64,000 nucleotides of DNA from Saccoglossus kowalevskii (Eukaryota; Hemichordata; Enteropneusta; Harrimaniidae), in the NCBI RefSeq assembly GCF_000003605.2, contig NW_003124894.1, positions 127,060 to 191,059 of the forward strand. Direction: 5' to 3'. The translations under genes were made by a program, and so were the position numbers. Below the pieces are notes generated by a model. It had not been told where the DNA came from and did no database searches. It saw nothing but the letters and a program-made list of their open reading frames with translations. Position 1 is the stretch's first letter, and every line of letters starts with the position of its first letter. This document shows, piece by piece, positions 15,965 to 29,840 of the stretch.

Positions 15965-17924
15965 GAATACAATTTGAAAAAAAGAAAGATAAATGTGTTG
16001 TGTCTGATCTTTGAAAATTGGAAGGAAACTAAAGTGAGGACAATTGGAGGTCACTTTTCAATTGTGTTTTCCTTCAAGTTCGGTTTATTAATGATACCCC
16101 TTGAAAATATTCGGGAAAAAATCCAAATAATACTAAATATTATCATGTCAAAAAATGTTGTTGTTTTTTCAAGGAAAGTGTGAATTTTATTTTGTATCGG
16201 TGATTATATTTGACATATTTGATTACTGCATTGCACATTATCGGTTCGGCAAAGACGATTGAAATCACAATCTCCGTTTTTTTTAGTCGCAGTATCTGCC
16301 CATCTTCAAGTTTAACGCAGGTTATCTTACCGCTGAGGGTAACCCGGTAAAACAGATACCAAGTTAAACGTATCAATTAATTGGAGTAAGTTTCCATTTC
16401 CACTTTCAAGTATTATCGATTGCTACTGGAACGGTGTACAAAACACCAATTCAGCAGCGATATCACGACCATTCATTTGTGTTTACGCTTCTTGTTCTTG
16501 TTTGGCTGCATTAAGGCAGAGGCGGCGACAGGCAATTATGTAAATATTACAAATAGAAAATATCCGAGTTTTCCCCAAAACTGGCTTTTATCGGTGTTCC
16601 GCATAGCATTAACAGCTACTTAGCATATGCTAATTACGATGTGTGGTCTCAGTGTAGGACGCTGCGCAACCAACAGCATCTGTAGGCTGTGATGTCATTT
16701 CTCGTTCATCGCCGCGTTGTGTCGCCACCACTAGGTTGTAGCTACTACCGCACACTCACGGACAAGAAGACGCAACGCTGATAAGCAGAGAAGACCATAG
16801 GTGAGATGCCGCCGGCGTTTTTGATAAACCAGGTCCATAAATCCTGCCTCCCTTAACAAACCCTGCATTGTTTATTACATCAACTTTAAATGGTTCGTGC
16901 AAATTTCATTAGAGTATTTCATATTTATACAAACCTTTCGGGATTTTGACATGTGAGCCAGATATATTTTCCATTGTTGAGAAGAGGGTTGTTTGCAAAC
17001 CAACAAAACAGTTTCTGGTTAATGCTGAAATGCGTGGAATCTTTATATATATATATATATGAATGCTATCTGTGTGGAAGACCTTCCACTGTTCGAAACC
17101 TTGATGCAAGGGGATTCGAAAAGCTATAGAACGTCGATAATATTGAGTTGCACCATATTATTATACAGTAATACTATTTAATCTGGCCATATCTAAATTA
17201 AGACTGGTATTGTGTTGGTGAGTTTGAAATATACATCTGTGTTAACCACTGCAGCAAACCTTTACTAATGTACACGCACACAATCTTCAAATCAGAGGAA
17301 CATATTCAGTTATCGTCTTTCGATAAATAGCCTGAGTGTGACCATCCTCCTTATCGTAGAGGTTGCTCTAGTTCGCTTTTCATCAGATATCCAGCGATTC
17401 GTGCAGCGATTCCCCCATTCACTCGATGGGCCATTACATGCATGCTTCTAGAACGCTGTTTGTGCGTATTATATTCGTGACCGCTCAGAAAGAAAATGTG
17501 CATCGTAATTCATTATATGCGCTGTGTTTCCGTTCATGTCTCCGTAATACGTGCATGGTCCACTGACATATTCACCTTCTATACAACCACTGTGTTTTAC
17601 GTAATCTGCCGCATATTATTTATAACATACGGGCGAAACATACTGAAGTAAACGTGGCGGAGACGCGTTATAATGGCTGATAACAATATAGGAAAATGTC
17701 GAAGTTAGATATCCCGTGGATGGTAATATTTTCAAATACTGTATTAACATTTAATACATTACTGCAAAGAAGTACACGCATATACACGTGACTTAAGTTT
17801 TCATACTTGTATCTTGTGCTGCAATTGAATAATGATGGTGCCCATTTCTATTGACCGTATAATGTACACAAGAAATATTCATATTATGAAACCGCCATTG
17901 TCATTAACGCTACAGTCCATTGTA
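15965..17924. other. intergenic DNA, no supportable gene
   Basis: Short frames only, with one small AT run at 17043. Nothing is recognised. Confidence 0.7.
17043..17060. repeat. short (AT)n run
   Basis: A pure TA/AT run of about 18 bp. Confidence 0.9.
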
Positions 17925-18300
17925 TGTGCGAACCAATCTATAATCTACCGCTCTTTCTGTGGACTAACAAACGACCGTCCGTTGTATGAGCTGTCCGACC
18001 AACAATTGGCCGTTGTTCGTGCGGACAAACCAACAATATTCTGTTGTTGGTTCGGATCAACTTACAATCTCCCGTTATACGTGCGGACCAACCAACGGTT
18101 TTGTCACTCTCGGTGTGGGCCAACCCAACAGCCTCACGGTGCCTGTGTGGGCCACCCAAAAATCTGCCGGTTTCCGTGTAGACCAACCAACAGTTTCCAG
18201 GCGTCTGTGTAAACCAGACAACAGTTTCCCGGTGTATGTGTAGGCCAGGCAAAAGTCCCTATGTATGTGCGGACCAACAAACCATCTCAATGTAAACCAG
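17925..18300. repeat. degenerate ~31-bp minisatellite, about 12 units
   Basis: Diverged units of 29-32 bp follow the pattern GTGYGGACCAACCAACAGTT then CCCGGTGTAT; unit starts are visible near 17925, 17955, 17987, 18019, 18049, 18080, 18112, 18144, 18176, 18206, 18237 and 18265. The period is not a multiple of three, so the overlapping open frames on both strands here are a by-product of the repeat, not protein. There is no unique spacer between units. Confidence 0.75.
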
Positions 18301-18930
18301 TCACGGTGTAAAGGATGTGTTTGTTGATGGCTGATCTATGACGAGATGCTTCTAATAATAACACAATTACGTCCGAGAAAGCCATGCTTATCATCATCAT
18401 TATGATTTTTTTTTTATTAAACATGAACATAAGTCACTTTTACAGCTCGTATTTGCTATCAGATTGAAACTAAAAAATAATCACATAAAACGAAAAAGAA
18501 AATTGTTATTTTGGAGAGGGTATGACAGCAGCGCGAGACAGCTATCGTGGCTTTATGGAAATAAATGGCAGCTATATTATAAAATGCGGTAATTAAGAAC
18601 CTGGGCTGCAATCTATCTGCGATTCCGACTGTAAAAGTATGTTAAAACGGCCTATCCCAAGGGAAGTCGCTTGTAATGTAACACAGGCAGATTCCAATCT
18701 CCGTGTACGCCGCACCTTTACCAAATTGTTTGAAATACTGAAAAAGGATGGCCTTTTTTATTTTCTTGTTTTCGAAGTTTGTGTATGCCAATCGCATCGC
18801 CAACTTGAGCATTTCAAGTCTACACCTGGTGCAGATTATCGTGGTGTGCATTGTTGCAGCCGTGACGTGAACTCTGCTTGTATATGCAAAATTAATGAAT
18901 TTCAGCGAAAATTGGGTGCACGCCTATTTA

Positions 18931-18933
<3 letters not shown>

Positions 18934-18968
<35 letters not shown>
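18934..18968. repeat. (AT)n microsatellite
   Basis: A pure AT dinucleotide run of about 35 bp. Confidence 0.95.
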
Positions 18969-18971
<3 letters not shown>

Positions 18972-19166
18972 GAAGAGGGCTGTAATTATAATCAACAACA
19001 TCTATTAGTGGTAATTAGTAATTGGGGGTAAATATCTCACTTGAGTGTGACAGATACTTCTCATAGCGCGGATTATCCTCTTCGTATTTAGAAGGGGGTG
19101 TAATGACTATAAATCCTATAATATGCCTCTTATTGACACTGTCTCCATGTATTCAACTTAAAATAT

Positions 19167-19305
19167 CCGACATGAAAAAATAATGAAAACAAAATATATG
19201 ATATTGACATGAAAATAAAACAATACTGAAAAAAATGTCGATATTGACATGAAATTAAAACAAAACTGAAAAATATAAGTTATTGTTGTGAAAATAAAAC
19301 TCACC
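19167..19305. repeat. ~40-bp A-rich tandem repeat, about 3.5 units
   Basis: Units begin with TTGACATGAAAATAAAACA and related forms at about 19167, 19204, 19244 and 19283, with a few differences each. The last unit is cut short and runs into TTTA repeats. Confidence 0.7.
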
Positions 19306-21099
19306 ATATTTATTTATTTATTGACTTGCGTTGTTATATTTAATTCGCGGTTACGTAATCCAAATAGCAGAATTTGACCAAAATATCGTTACGCTAAATG
19401 TACAACATATCTGCATATGTTCAACCATCGACAAAGTTTCTTTTTATGCAGCATTAAATTGAGACTACTACATGACAAGATCTTTTTATGGGGCGCTGAT
19501 GATAACGCTGATGACAATTCTGAATTCAGATATCGTCATTAAGGAGAATGTATCGACGAGTTAGAGCTTAAAGATGTCTACAAATAAATTAACTTGTAAC
19601 TGAAGTAATTACACTTCTCTCCACTGAAATGAAACACTTGTGAAGGCAAATTGAAATAAACAATTGGAAATGTCATCTTTTATTTAGATTCACTTGAAAT
19701 CGACACATTAACATTGAAAAGGACATGATTTACGCTGCCGCTGGACGTTTTTTTTTTCACCGAGGGAACGACTAATATTGATTTATAGGAGGCGCTAGTT
19801 CTAAAACCAGCCACGTTGGACGGCAATTATTCCAAACACGCGACCCAACGGTGAAATAATTGCAATGGCTTTATTGTATATGAATTTCTTTTACGCGAAA
19901 CAAATCACTTAATATTAGTTAAGACTGGCAAAGGAGGTCTGATGGCGTTGATATCCGATAGATACGCCAGAGTGAGCTATCTTTAGCGATTTGTGTTACA
20001 CTAACAAAGGTGGGCACAGTTCACGCTGATATCTCCTCTTCATACATCGTAGTCCAGGCGTGTCGGTTTCTCGCGTTTTATTCGTAATTAAACTCATTTC
20101 CCCAATGTTTTATCTCCGTGTCGTCATCAATTGTTGGATAGTCGTGCCTACATGTGTCAGCGCACTCAAACCACAAGTGTGCGGCTCAATATATGCTCAC
20201 TGTGCCCGTGATGAGGGAGAATGGAAATTAAAGTTGACTTTAATTCGAGCCTTGTGAATTGAATTGAATCGAGTCGGGTTTCATAATTCGCGATCGGTTG
20301 GGCAACAAGTATGAACTATCTATCTGTGGTGGCATATGATCTGGGGCTTAGCGTGCTTACTTAAATACGGAACCCGACAAAGACGCTGCTTCCGAAACAG
20401 ATCAATGGTTGTCGCATCGAATAAAATAACTCATTTGTAGTGGTCGTCATAGTGGATGACTTTGTTAGATAGAGTTAGATTGCATGCGAAATGAGAATGA
20501 GAATGCGTGTGATGATCCTCGGTGTCCGCGCAGATCAACTTGTATATAGTATTACGTCACTAGTTTTACCTGGACACGGGGGTAAATTCGCTGTGGTACG
20601 CAATGTGGCCATCAGTTTAGCCTATTCAACTGTTTTATGTTCATATTTCTCGTTATCACCGGTGAAAAACAAACAGGCTTCAGGGTTGAGTTGGCAGCCC
20701 GAGTCAAAGAAGGGAAGCATGGATGGTGTCCCGCATGGCTTGCCGAATATCACATTATAAATACGGTGCACGTAGCCGGGAGATTTATCGCGAGTAGCCG
20801 TCCATATAGTTTCCTATTAATTAATCGACCTAAGTGTAAGTTATTGATTTATGAACACCGCAGAATGGTATGCCCATCCATCAAGCACCCTAACTATGTC
20901 AGTATCTAACTCGCGCTGGTGATCCCGACGCATCCCCAGACCCCGACCCTAAGTCTTCTGGGGATCATGTTATTCCATTGCATATAATACATGTATATGT
21001 GAAGAGTAGAAAGCCTGGCGTGTATAACGTGGATCAGTAAAAAGAATATTTCCATCAACTCTACACACTTGGCACCACATAAGCCTGGTAGAATAAAAG

Positions 21100-21114
21100 C
21101 CCCCCCCCCCCCCC
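21100..21114. repeat. poly(C) run, 15 bp
   Basis: Fifteen consecutive C in AT-rich surroundings. Confidence 0.9.
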
Positions 21115-22161
21115 TATCCCGAAAAGATGAGCCTCCTTACTCGAGTGGTCCTTCAGTAAAAAACACTTTACTTTCCGACTTTTTCTTCAAACAAACTAAA
21201 AACGTATTTGTTCCTTGTTAAGCTGAATGACATCAAGCGTTAGCATCTGAATTATAAAGTCATCAACGAAAATCATTTTCAATTCGGAAAGATTAAAGTT
21301 GCTTTCGTTTGCCGCAAGATAAACTTTCAACACTTAGCCGTTAAAACCATTGCCATAATGAAATTAGTCAGGCCTTTGAGCGCCTTATCTGCTTTGACAT
21401 ATAACAACAAACACCCGTCGCTATAACCCGACAATGTTTTAATTCTCATGTTATCGCGCAATCATTAAATTTTATTAGAAAACGACAAAATTAGCTGAAT
21501 CTCAAAAAAAAAGTGACTACTAAATTGATAGTTCGTTTATTCGACGGTGTCAAAGTTCAGCGCCTTGTCGATATACTACTATGCATACGTGAGCCAGGGT
21601 GCATTACAGCATGTTGCTATTATGGATATTTTCACAGATAAATTAATATTTCAGACGCTCGTAAGCTTTCTCCATTTATACTCATCAAGCGTCCCTCGTT
21701 TTCTCTATCATCGGTGCTAACTATGATTTATATTGTGCAATTAATACTTATAAGCGTAAAATATGTCAAACGACTATCGCCATCATTCCGCCTGTATCTC
21801 TGTATAAACGTACCATGTAAGCTTTGTATACCCCGTGTGGCTATTGGTCACCACCGCATACATTTGCATTCAAACCAGTGGTAAGTCAATATTACCAATA
21901 TTGTAGTACTTCATATCGCACAATCCAGGGCAGATATACCTGGAGAGTTATCATCATACTGTACCCGTAGGCGCACGGTGATTATGACCAGAGAACCTCT
22001 GTAAGTAACTTGTTTACAGTAAGGTTGTTTTATTCAGCCCATCGCATGATTCCGTGAGCGCGATTCATCAGACGTCTATGTCATGATATTAGATTCAATG
22101 ATTAGCGACCAATTGCTATTTTTCAGTCTCGGTTTACTAGAGTCGCGATTATTTGTTATTC

Positions 22162-22163
22162 AT

Positions 22164-22198
<35 letters not shown>

Positions 22199-22211
22199 GT
22201 TAGTTAGTTAG
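22162..22211. repeat. (TTTA)n followed by (TTAG)n microsatellite
   Basis: Nine TTTA-type units pass directly into about three TTAG units. Confidence 0.9.
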
Positions 22212-23376
22212 GTTGTTCAAGTCCGCTCATATTCAAACTAGAGTATAATTGTACCTGCTTGTATCCTATTCGTCGATCCGCACAAAATATGATCGGCGAT
22301 CCGGTGACAATCATTTCAAACATGAATTGAAACAGACTTTCTATTTCAATATAAATTATTCATATGACTCTATATACAGTTATTCATTTCAATTCCACCA
22401 AGCATGACCGGAGTTAGTTTGCGTTGATGATTATATTAAGCGCATATCTACTGCGCATGCGCATCAAGACTGTATTGATAATAAACCTATGTTTTGAAAA
22501 TAGGTGGAATTCGTCATTCGGTCACGTGTATTTGGTTTCCATAAACGAATTATCTCTTTTTATTCATTTGTATTTTTTCTCAAAGTACTCGCGTGTACTG
22601 TTTGGAACGTAAAACAAGTATTCGGCACTTTTTTTTTTCTCCCTTCCTAGATGGCTGAACGTTAGAGCACAACAGCACTCTCGTGAAGTGGTGCTGCGGC
22701 GCACCTGTCACTACAACTTTGTAGTTTTGCGCTATGCACAATAAAACAATGAGGGAACACGAGAAATCGATGAGAAAGGAAAGAAATTGAACACCTATGT
22801 GCACAATGCCGACGTCCTGGCTACGAAAAATCTTGCCAGTACGTGGCAGGATTACTCTTAACAGTGTTTTAATCTGATGGGCACCTGTTTAATTTACTGG
22901 ATAAATTGTGCAAGAACATGAATGTGATACAACAAACACATATACGCATTTCGTGCTATGTACTTTTTATTTATGAGTTTGTCATATTCGCCGCTCCGTG
23001 TACGACGTTGTAGACGGTCTTAGCAATTTACACCAGGCAAATGTGAACTTTTTTTAAAAGTTTTATTACGCTATTTATTTATTACGCATTGGTCGCGCCA
23101 GGTTTTGGCTTCAGTGATTCTTGGACACTTTTATTCAATCCGTATATGGCGGCAATATTTTACGCGCGGTTCGAAAAGTAAACTACATATTATTATATGA
23201 AATTATCAATATAATGAACAATTTAAATTGTTAATCATTTAATTAAATGCATAATTAGCTAATATTATTCATTTTCAGATTATAAACACCGTAGATGTAT
23301 TATCTTGCGTACTATGTGCGACTTTGAGCAACATCTCTAACGATTGAAAACACACCGAGGCTAGCATTGCCCGCAG

Positions 23377-23398
23377 TTTTTTTTTTTTTTTTTTTTTT
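23377..23398. repeat. poly(T) tract, 22 bp
   Basis: An uninterrupted T run. It could be the A-tail of a minus-strand retrocopy, but I found no matching flanking target duplication. Confidence 0.9.
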
Positions 23399-26300
23399 GC
23401 GGCAAGTAGCCAATTTGGAGGGCCTCCTGCAACTGCTCTATGACTCAAAAGATTGCAAACCGTGGCTGGGGACTTGGTGAATGAAACACGTGTTCGCCAT
23501 TATGGTGATGAAAAGGTGCACCAATTTATATGAGCCGTCACTAACCCAGTCAGACAAAAGAACACAATACACCAAATATTGTACTGGAAATAAAAAATAA
23601 GGCAGCGAAAATTTTCTTTGATTTGGTTAGGAGGTCGCCCTGGGGTCACGACTCACACGGTGCACGTGGTGGGGACGACGCGCAACATCCAACTATTCCC
23701 TAAGATTTATAGTTCGTTTATATTTTTTCACCTGAAAATAATAAAATATAAAAAAACATAGCCGTGTTTTGACATGTACACGGTGCGCGCTTTATTGAAA
23801 AGTTTAGTTCTAACTGCTAGTACAAACATCTAAACGTGTTGTCAACTGATAGTAAAAAAACATGGATGAAAACACGTTTGAAATACGACTTTCTTATTCC
23901 TCAAAAAGAAAGAACGAAATCAAGCCTTCATAAAAGTAAACAAAAGTGAACAAAAGTATAACTTGAATTACGGGACAGTTATAAGGCTGTATTTATCATT
24001 CAAGACACTAGCTATAGGGGGGCTGTGAAATACAGGTGTGCGTACAAAGTAAGACATCAAGTAAACAACGGTCGAAGTAGGGTTTGCGCAAATCTTTTCT
24101 TTTCAGGAAGCAAACAAGTATTTGTTTAAACGATTTTTTTTTCTCTATATTTGTCTCGTCTTTCTTTTTTGCGCTCACTGATTTGAAGGGGTGGAAAATG
24201 GGTGCCGTGCTATTAATAAATGCCCGCTGGTGGCCGGTACTTGTTGAACATACACATGCATAACTCATGGGTCTTGGTGCTCGTTGTGTAATTACTGTGA
24301 CGGTTCTTGCTCAGATCCCAGGCACCTGCTGGGGACCACTGTCATGCAAATGAGCTCGGCGCGTGTTGGAGCCTATGAAAAAGTCATAGATCCACCTTTC
24401 CGTACTTGTGTCTATTTCGCAAGAGCTGTGTGCTGTCTATTTCTTTATGATTGATGTTGCATGGGTTGTTTTGATCAACCCAGCGAAGATTTCATTAAAG
24501 AAAAAGAAATCATGTTCAACGCGATTCTGCGCATGTATTACTTTTTATATGGACAAAACTTTTACACATCTTTTTTGGGGGCATTTGTGCAGGAAAATTG
24601 TCGATTAAAACATGATAAACAAAATACGCTGCGTCATAAATAAGTTTACTAAAATAATATAGCATATGCTTGCCATTCGATTGAAGTAGTATTGCGAATG
24701 AGTGCCACAAAGCAAAACCACGCAAGCTAGTTAATGTGGCGCCGCCCGGAGGCAGAGAAACAACAATAAACTACGTCCGATTGGATTATAGTATCGCCGA
24801 GTCCACCGTTTCCGAAATGTTAGACTATCTTCCCAATAATTGCCGTCTTCTGTCTGCATAATTACAAAGTTATAAATGTATTCAAATGTGTTTCTACACC
24901 GATAGTTTGGCATAAAGCCTACCACAGATACACGAATGACAAATATGCCACCTCACGATTCTGATCACCAGTTGCAGCGTGCCGTTGTTAAAAGAGTAAC
25001 TCTCTGACTGTGGTTTTCCTCAGCGGGGCGATCGAAAAGCGCTGTTGTCGTCCCCTCAATCACATGAACAATAACGAACAATTTCGTGATTATTAGCAGT
25101 TACAGTGGAAGATTGGCGTCGGCAATCACGATCGGCCAATAAAAATCGCCTTGGTTTATAATAAAAAGGTGAACCCCCCGGTGCCAGCAGATGACAACGT
25201 GACAAAATCGAACTTTTCTGACTTCACCATTAATCGCATAACTGTAATACTTTGACCCATAGTACAACAGCGCACATATTGATCTTGCATAGAACATTAA
25301 ACCATTCATTTATTTATTTTGGATTTCAATAGAAAATAGTTTACCACAAGTTTGTTCGATCGCCACACACCACCTTTTTTGCGAAAAACTTTAACGAAAC
25401 ACACGGTCATATTAAAACAATAGAATGATGCAAACGTCAACATTTCGGCGTTTAAAGGTTGGCATAGGATTAGAGCATTGATGGCGATGCCTGCGCGCGC
25501 AGCTGCCGCCATATTACCAAAATTGCTTGCGTCCATTTGTCTGTGGCCAAGCTCTTGAAGAACAAACTGTTTTTAAAAGATGACGAGAGATCGATGGCGC
25601 GAAAATAAAGTTCAATTTCAATAGTCAATTGTGAACGTCAAGTGCACATTACAGAATCAAATTCTACCAACTGTCACCCTTCTAATCCTGTATTAAATTC
25701 ACTGAGAATGTTTTAAAAGCCAGGACAATTGTACTGCAAAATCTATGGCGATGTTGCCGTCGAGCCATTCGTCAAAAGAGGAGACAAGTGTGGCAGAGTT
25801 ATCCTCAGCTCCCGATCCACTGGTATCTGGTCATTTGGACAGACTATATTTTTCCGGGGTTATTCGTTCAATAAGGGAGATATTCGCTTCACGCGTTACA
25901 ATATTTGTCACTTTGTCGTGTATACGACAATAACTTGACAACATTTCCTATCTATGTGGTATCAATTTGGATACGGCTCGTTTAAGAATCTTATCAGCGT
26001 TTTGGATAAAAATCGTCTCGTTTACACTTGATACTGTGTCACTATGTAACGGAAAATCCACTTAAGATACATGTCTGGTACGAGAAGCAGTTCGAAATAC
26101 CTGTGAATTTCATCCAATATCACAATATATTAAGTTAAACGGCAGCAATGGACTTTTATCGTGAGCTTTGCCGTAATAAAAAGCATTCTTCTCGTTTTCA
26201 TATCAGGATGTATCAAAAAACTTAATTTCATCGCTGATATGAGCTGAGTGTTGCTAATGGCGTTACATTTTGCATTGCATTGAATTTGTCGTTCTTTAGC

Positions 26301-27002
26301 TACCAAAGATAAACTACCAATATTTCATCTATAAACTAAAAGTGTGTGTTATGCTTCACGCGATTAATTGGTCAAATATCTTTGTTTTAACGCGCTCGTT
26401 CTTTGATCACACCAACTCAACCTGGGTCATACTAATATTATTCGTCGCTCTGATTTTTTAAACGCAATTGTATAGCGCCCATGTTGCACCGCGCACATGT
26501 TTTCCGTCCTAATATCACGTGATTGAAGAGGATAAAACTAGGAGTATCTGGAAGTATATTCCAGACTAACACAGTATTGAGGAGTATAAACTATAAAAAA
26601 AATGTTTGGAGACTAAACAAATCCAATTCTTTCTTTCGACTACCTGAACGGTCTGAAAATAATTTTCTCTGCGAAACCAATTAAACATTTTTTAATGCAA
26701 TAATATGAAGAACAATTATAGTAACAATGGCACTTGATAAATGCCGAAAACTGGGTTTCGAAACACAGGCGAACAGGTGCCGTGTCTCCGTGTCGGACAC
26801 TTCCCGTGAAAAACCATCCAGAACACTTTAGCGCATGCGTCTCTCATCGACGATAGTAAAGCGGTTCTTTGGAACCATACAGAGCAGCGTAGGGAAACAA
26901 AAATAAAGGGCTTCCAGAGCCTTAAATAATAACTCCTTTCAAAATACATGTAAATTTAGAAATGATATGTTTTAGGCATGCTTTGTCCAGTACTTCGAAC
27001 AG

Positions 27003-27041
27003 TATATAAAAGCTCACTGGTCTGCTGCTGGTGTCTCACTT
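27003..27041 (+). promoter_or_regulatory. candidate distal TATA promoter
   Basis: TATATAAAA at 27003-27011 is followed about 35 nt later by TCACTT (A at 27038), which fits an initiator at normal TATA spacing. A second TATA-like box, CATAAAAAG, lies at 27097-27105 and could set a start near 27128. GA-rich sequence (27127-27144) follows. The neighbouring exon-like stretch on the same strand ends in a strong donor, which supports a true promoter. The nearest recognisable gene downstream on this strand is GATA, 19 kb away. Confidence 0.4.
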
Positions 27042-27231
27042 GTATCGTCCTTGTCTTATTAATATGCAGAACTGAGCAGTCAGGGCCACGCGTCAGCATA
27101 AAAAGGCCTCGCCCACTCTAACCACACGAGAGAGATAGAGAGAGCCAAACACGAAGTCGACTTGAAGCGCTAGGAGTCGTAGACAACCAACTCTTAACCG
27201 TGACGGTCATACTAATAATTCGTTGTTTCAG
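27038..27231 (+). other. candidate non-coding first exon, possibly of GATA
   Basis: This stretch runs from the predicted start to a textbook donor, CAG then GTGAGT (boundary 27231/27232). It has no long open frame and only a tiny upstream ORF (ATG at 27064, stop at 27073-27075). A start from the second TATA box would remove that uORF. Vertebrate GATA2 and GATA3 have non-coding first exons many kilobases upstream, so linkage to the GATA acceptor at 46195 is reasonable but unproven. It could equally begin a lncRNA. Confidence 0.35.
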
Positions 27232-27957
27232 GTGAGTAGTTATTTTTCCGTTTTTGCTATTTTATCTACTTGCTAACCACACACCAGTCTTACAAGTGCT
27301 GTGCCGTTTCTGCGAACGTAGAGGAACACAGGTTGCGCAAATTGCGCTATCGCATATCCAAATCGCATCGAAATTTGTTATCATCTTCATTGTCAATTAA
27401 GTTGGCTGCGGCAAAAGATAATGTTCTTAACGTAGCACTACTGTGAGTTCCTTGGACCCGGAGATCTTGGAGAGAGATGGGTTAACATCACAGAAGATCG
27501 TCAAGCGATTGCATTTTCAGAAGTCGGTCGATGTCGTAGCGAGTATCGCTGTGACGTAGCTATATACTCTATTACTAAAGGAAATAACATATACAACCCT
27601 CAATGCGGGTCAGTGTGCCTGATCATTGTCAACGTCACCGCCATCGCCACACAGTGAATGCCCAAATGTTGTCCACTGAGTGGAGCGTGTGTGTGCGCCA
27701 ATTATCTTCGTATATGTTGGCTTTCCTAAACGGTTTACGCGATAATTCGATTATATTCTCATTCATTAAATTAGTCGATTTCTTTTTTTTTTTTACTTTT
27801 TTCCCAACTACCATTGTTCTAACTTTGTTTAATTACTTTTTAAGTTTTTTTTCTTTTGTTTTTCCCTTTTTTTTGCCGGTGTATACTCTCAATAAGAAAG
27901 CTGGGTAAACTGTATCTGTTTCCCTGATCTTAATACGGTTACTTGTGTTGGGATTCG

Positions 27958-27993
27958 TCGAAAAAGTGCACGCACACTTTCGAGAGACTGTTG
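27958..27993. repeat. exact second copy of the 36-bp core found at 31936-31971
   Basis: All 36 bases match the core of the 55-bp inverted-repeat element at 31927-31981. Here the terminal inverted repeats and the flanking direct repeat are absent. The two copies are in the same orientation and about 4 kb apart. A perfect match this long in AT-rich DNA is not expected by chance. Confidence 0.8.
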
Positions 27994-29812
27994 GAGATAC
28001 ATTTGAGCTGCTAAATAGTACAAGATGTCGCGATACATGAGTAGTGTGCGGTTCATTTAAAAAGTAAACACTTCGAAAGTAATTGCAATCATGAGTATCG
28101 ACAGCCAGTCAAGCTAACGACGATAATATCGCGTGTTTTGTTGATCGGTAAGTGACTGTCGCGGTGGTGTTCGAATTATTGATACACGTATTGCGTCGGA
28201 TCGCTCATCTCCACTTTCTGTAATTCGCTCACAACTCTCTGATGACTAGACGAACTTCTGTATAAATTGCCCAATTGACAAAGAAACCGTGAAATTTGAT
28301 TAATATTTCAAAAGGTTTGAAAGAAGCTGGAGCACCCGAGTCGCCGCCTAGTCGTTTTTCATAGAAAGTCCCATTTCTCTGCTTGTTACGCTCATTCACG
28401 GCATCCGTTTCACTTGTCCCTTCTCATCGAGTGCACGCTCACTAAACTCAGGCTCCCCCGCCTCATCGCCAGTGTTTTTTTTTAAAGGGTGATTTCACGG
28501 ACATTTGTGTAGTACAGAAGGGGATGGGGTTGGAGTCCACTTTAATAATTCATTTTACTAAAAGCACTCTCGGTGCGTAAGTGAATTTCACTGCTTTCTA
28601 ACCGCCTAAAAGCGAAGGTTTGTGGACAACCCCTCGAGGTGGTGGCTGTAAGATCTGGTCTGCGTCTTCACACCGTGTCACGCAACACACAGTCGCACAC
28701 GTTGGTGAATGATTTGAGCGTGCTTCCGCGACGAAAAAAAAAAAAAAATATGCAAATGGTAAAAACAGATGAAATGGGTTATCGTTACGCAATAGGAAAA
28801 GCGCACTGGGAGCATTGTGTGTGTATTAGAGCGGAGAAGAAAAAAAAAAAACAATAGAATGGGAAATATTTGTTTTGTTGATGTTGGCAAAACATGACAT
28901 TCGGTGAAATAATACCCAACGAAACAATGGATATATCAGACTAGTATCCTGCCACAATTTCCATAATAATGTCATGATGTCCTATCAATCGCCCAAGACG
29001 ATTGGAGATTAAAAACAAACGTATTTCTCACCATCTTAAAGATAAATAATATCCTGAGGGGCCGGATAAAAATTCAACCCCATTCTAGTGAATGTTATTT
29101 GCACTTTTCCCGATGGTACGGATGGCCTTTGTATCGTAGAGCTCTCACCCCATGTCATTGAATATGACAAATTGAATGGACTTTAGCGAAGCAGTGCAAA
29201 TGACCCAAGAAACCTGTTTGTTGGCTCATTGCTTCTGTTTTCTTTTCTTTTTCCATCAACGCTATTTGCGCAATGGTTTCAACATTGGGGCCGCTAAATG
29301 CACGCTCCGTACTGGGTTTTATTCGACGTGACAATGCAACAAAGAAAAAATTTACACCGGGCAATTAGTACATACAGAAGTCAGGCCGAATCTGGTGATC
29401 GATGCACCTGCACTGAGCAGGCATTGCAATTCAGGCCGAGCTGCAAAGTACGGTTTGACGCGTTGCAATTATACTGACAAGAACAAGCTAGAACAGTAGC
29501 ACAGACCCTACTTTCCATTATTATATACATAGGGACCTGAACTCTGTAAGCTATTCGCCCGCACTTTGTTAACCAGTGTAAGGAAAACAGACTACACCAA
29601 CGTGTTGTATGTGTACGTTGCCAGTTCCAAGTGTAACGTGCGACCGATTAGTTGAGACAAAACTCATGCACCTGCTGTATCCAGTGTGTGGCAGTACTGT
29701 ACTGATACCATTTCATAATGCCCCTCCTCTCTCGAGGTCGAGGTGAAATCCCAATTCATTGTGCCTTATACGGGTGCGGAGATTTCATATATGCACATAT
29801 ATACCCGCTAAG

Positions 29813-29840
29813 TTTTTTTTTTTTTTTTTTTTTTTTTTTT
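29813..29840. repeat. poly(T) tract, 28 bp
   Basis: An uninterrupted T run followed by a locally GC-rich segment (29841-29925). Read on the minus strand this is GC-rich sequence ending in an A-tail, as a short retroposon would, but no target duplication or known SINE body is recognised. Confidence 0.9.

Larger units (their letters stand above)
19306..27002. other. intergenic DNA, no supportable gene
   Basis: Frames are all under 95 codons. It contains a C-run (21100), a tetranucleotide array (22162), a poly(T) (23377) and a short hairpin (TTGTCGT / ACGACAA, 25913-25930). A segment at about 21958-22004 shares ACGGTGATTATG and flanking bases with about 43089-43137. No family is recognised. Confidence 0.7.

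Noticed and set aside
15724-16054. Minus-strand frames rich in LFIY repeats
   Set aside because: They are translations of the AAAT microsatellite.
17925-18300. CRISPR-like or protein-repeat reading of the ~31-bp units
   Set aside because: The units abut without unique spacers and diverge from each other, the genome is eukaryotic, and the period is not a multiple of three, so it is neither an array with spacers nor a repeat protein.
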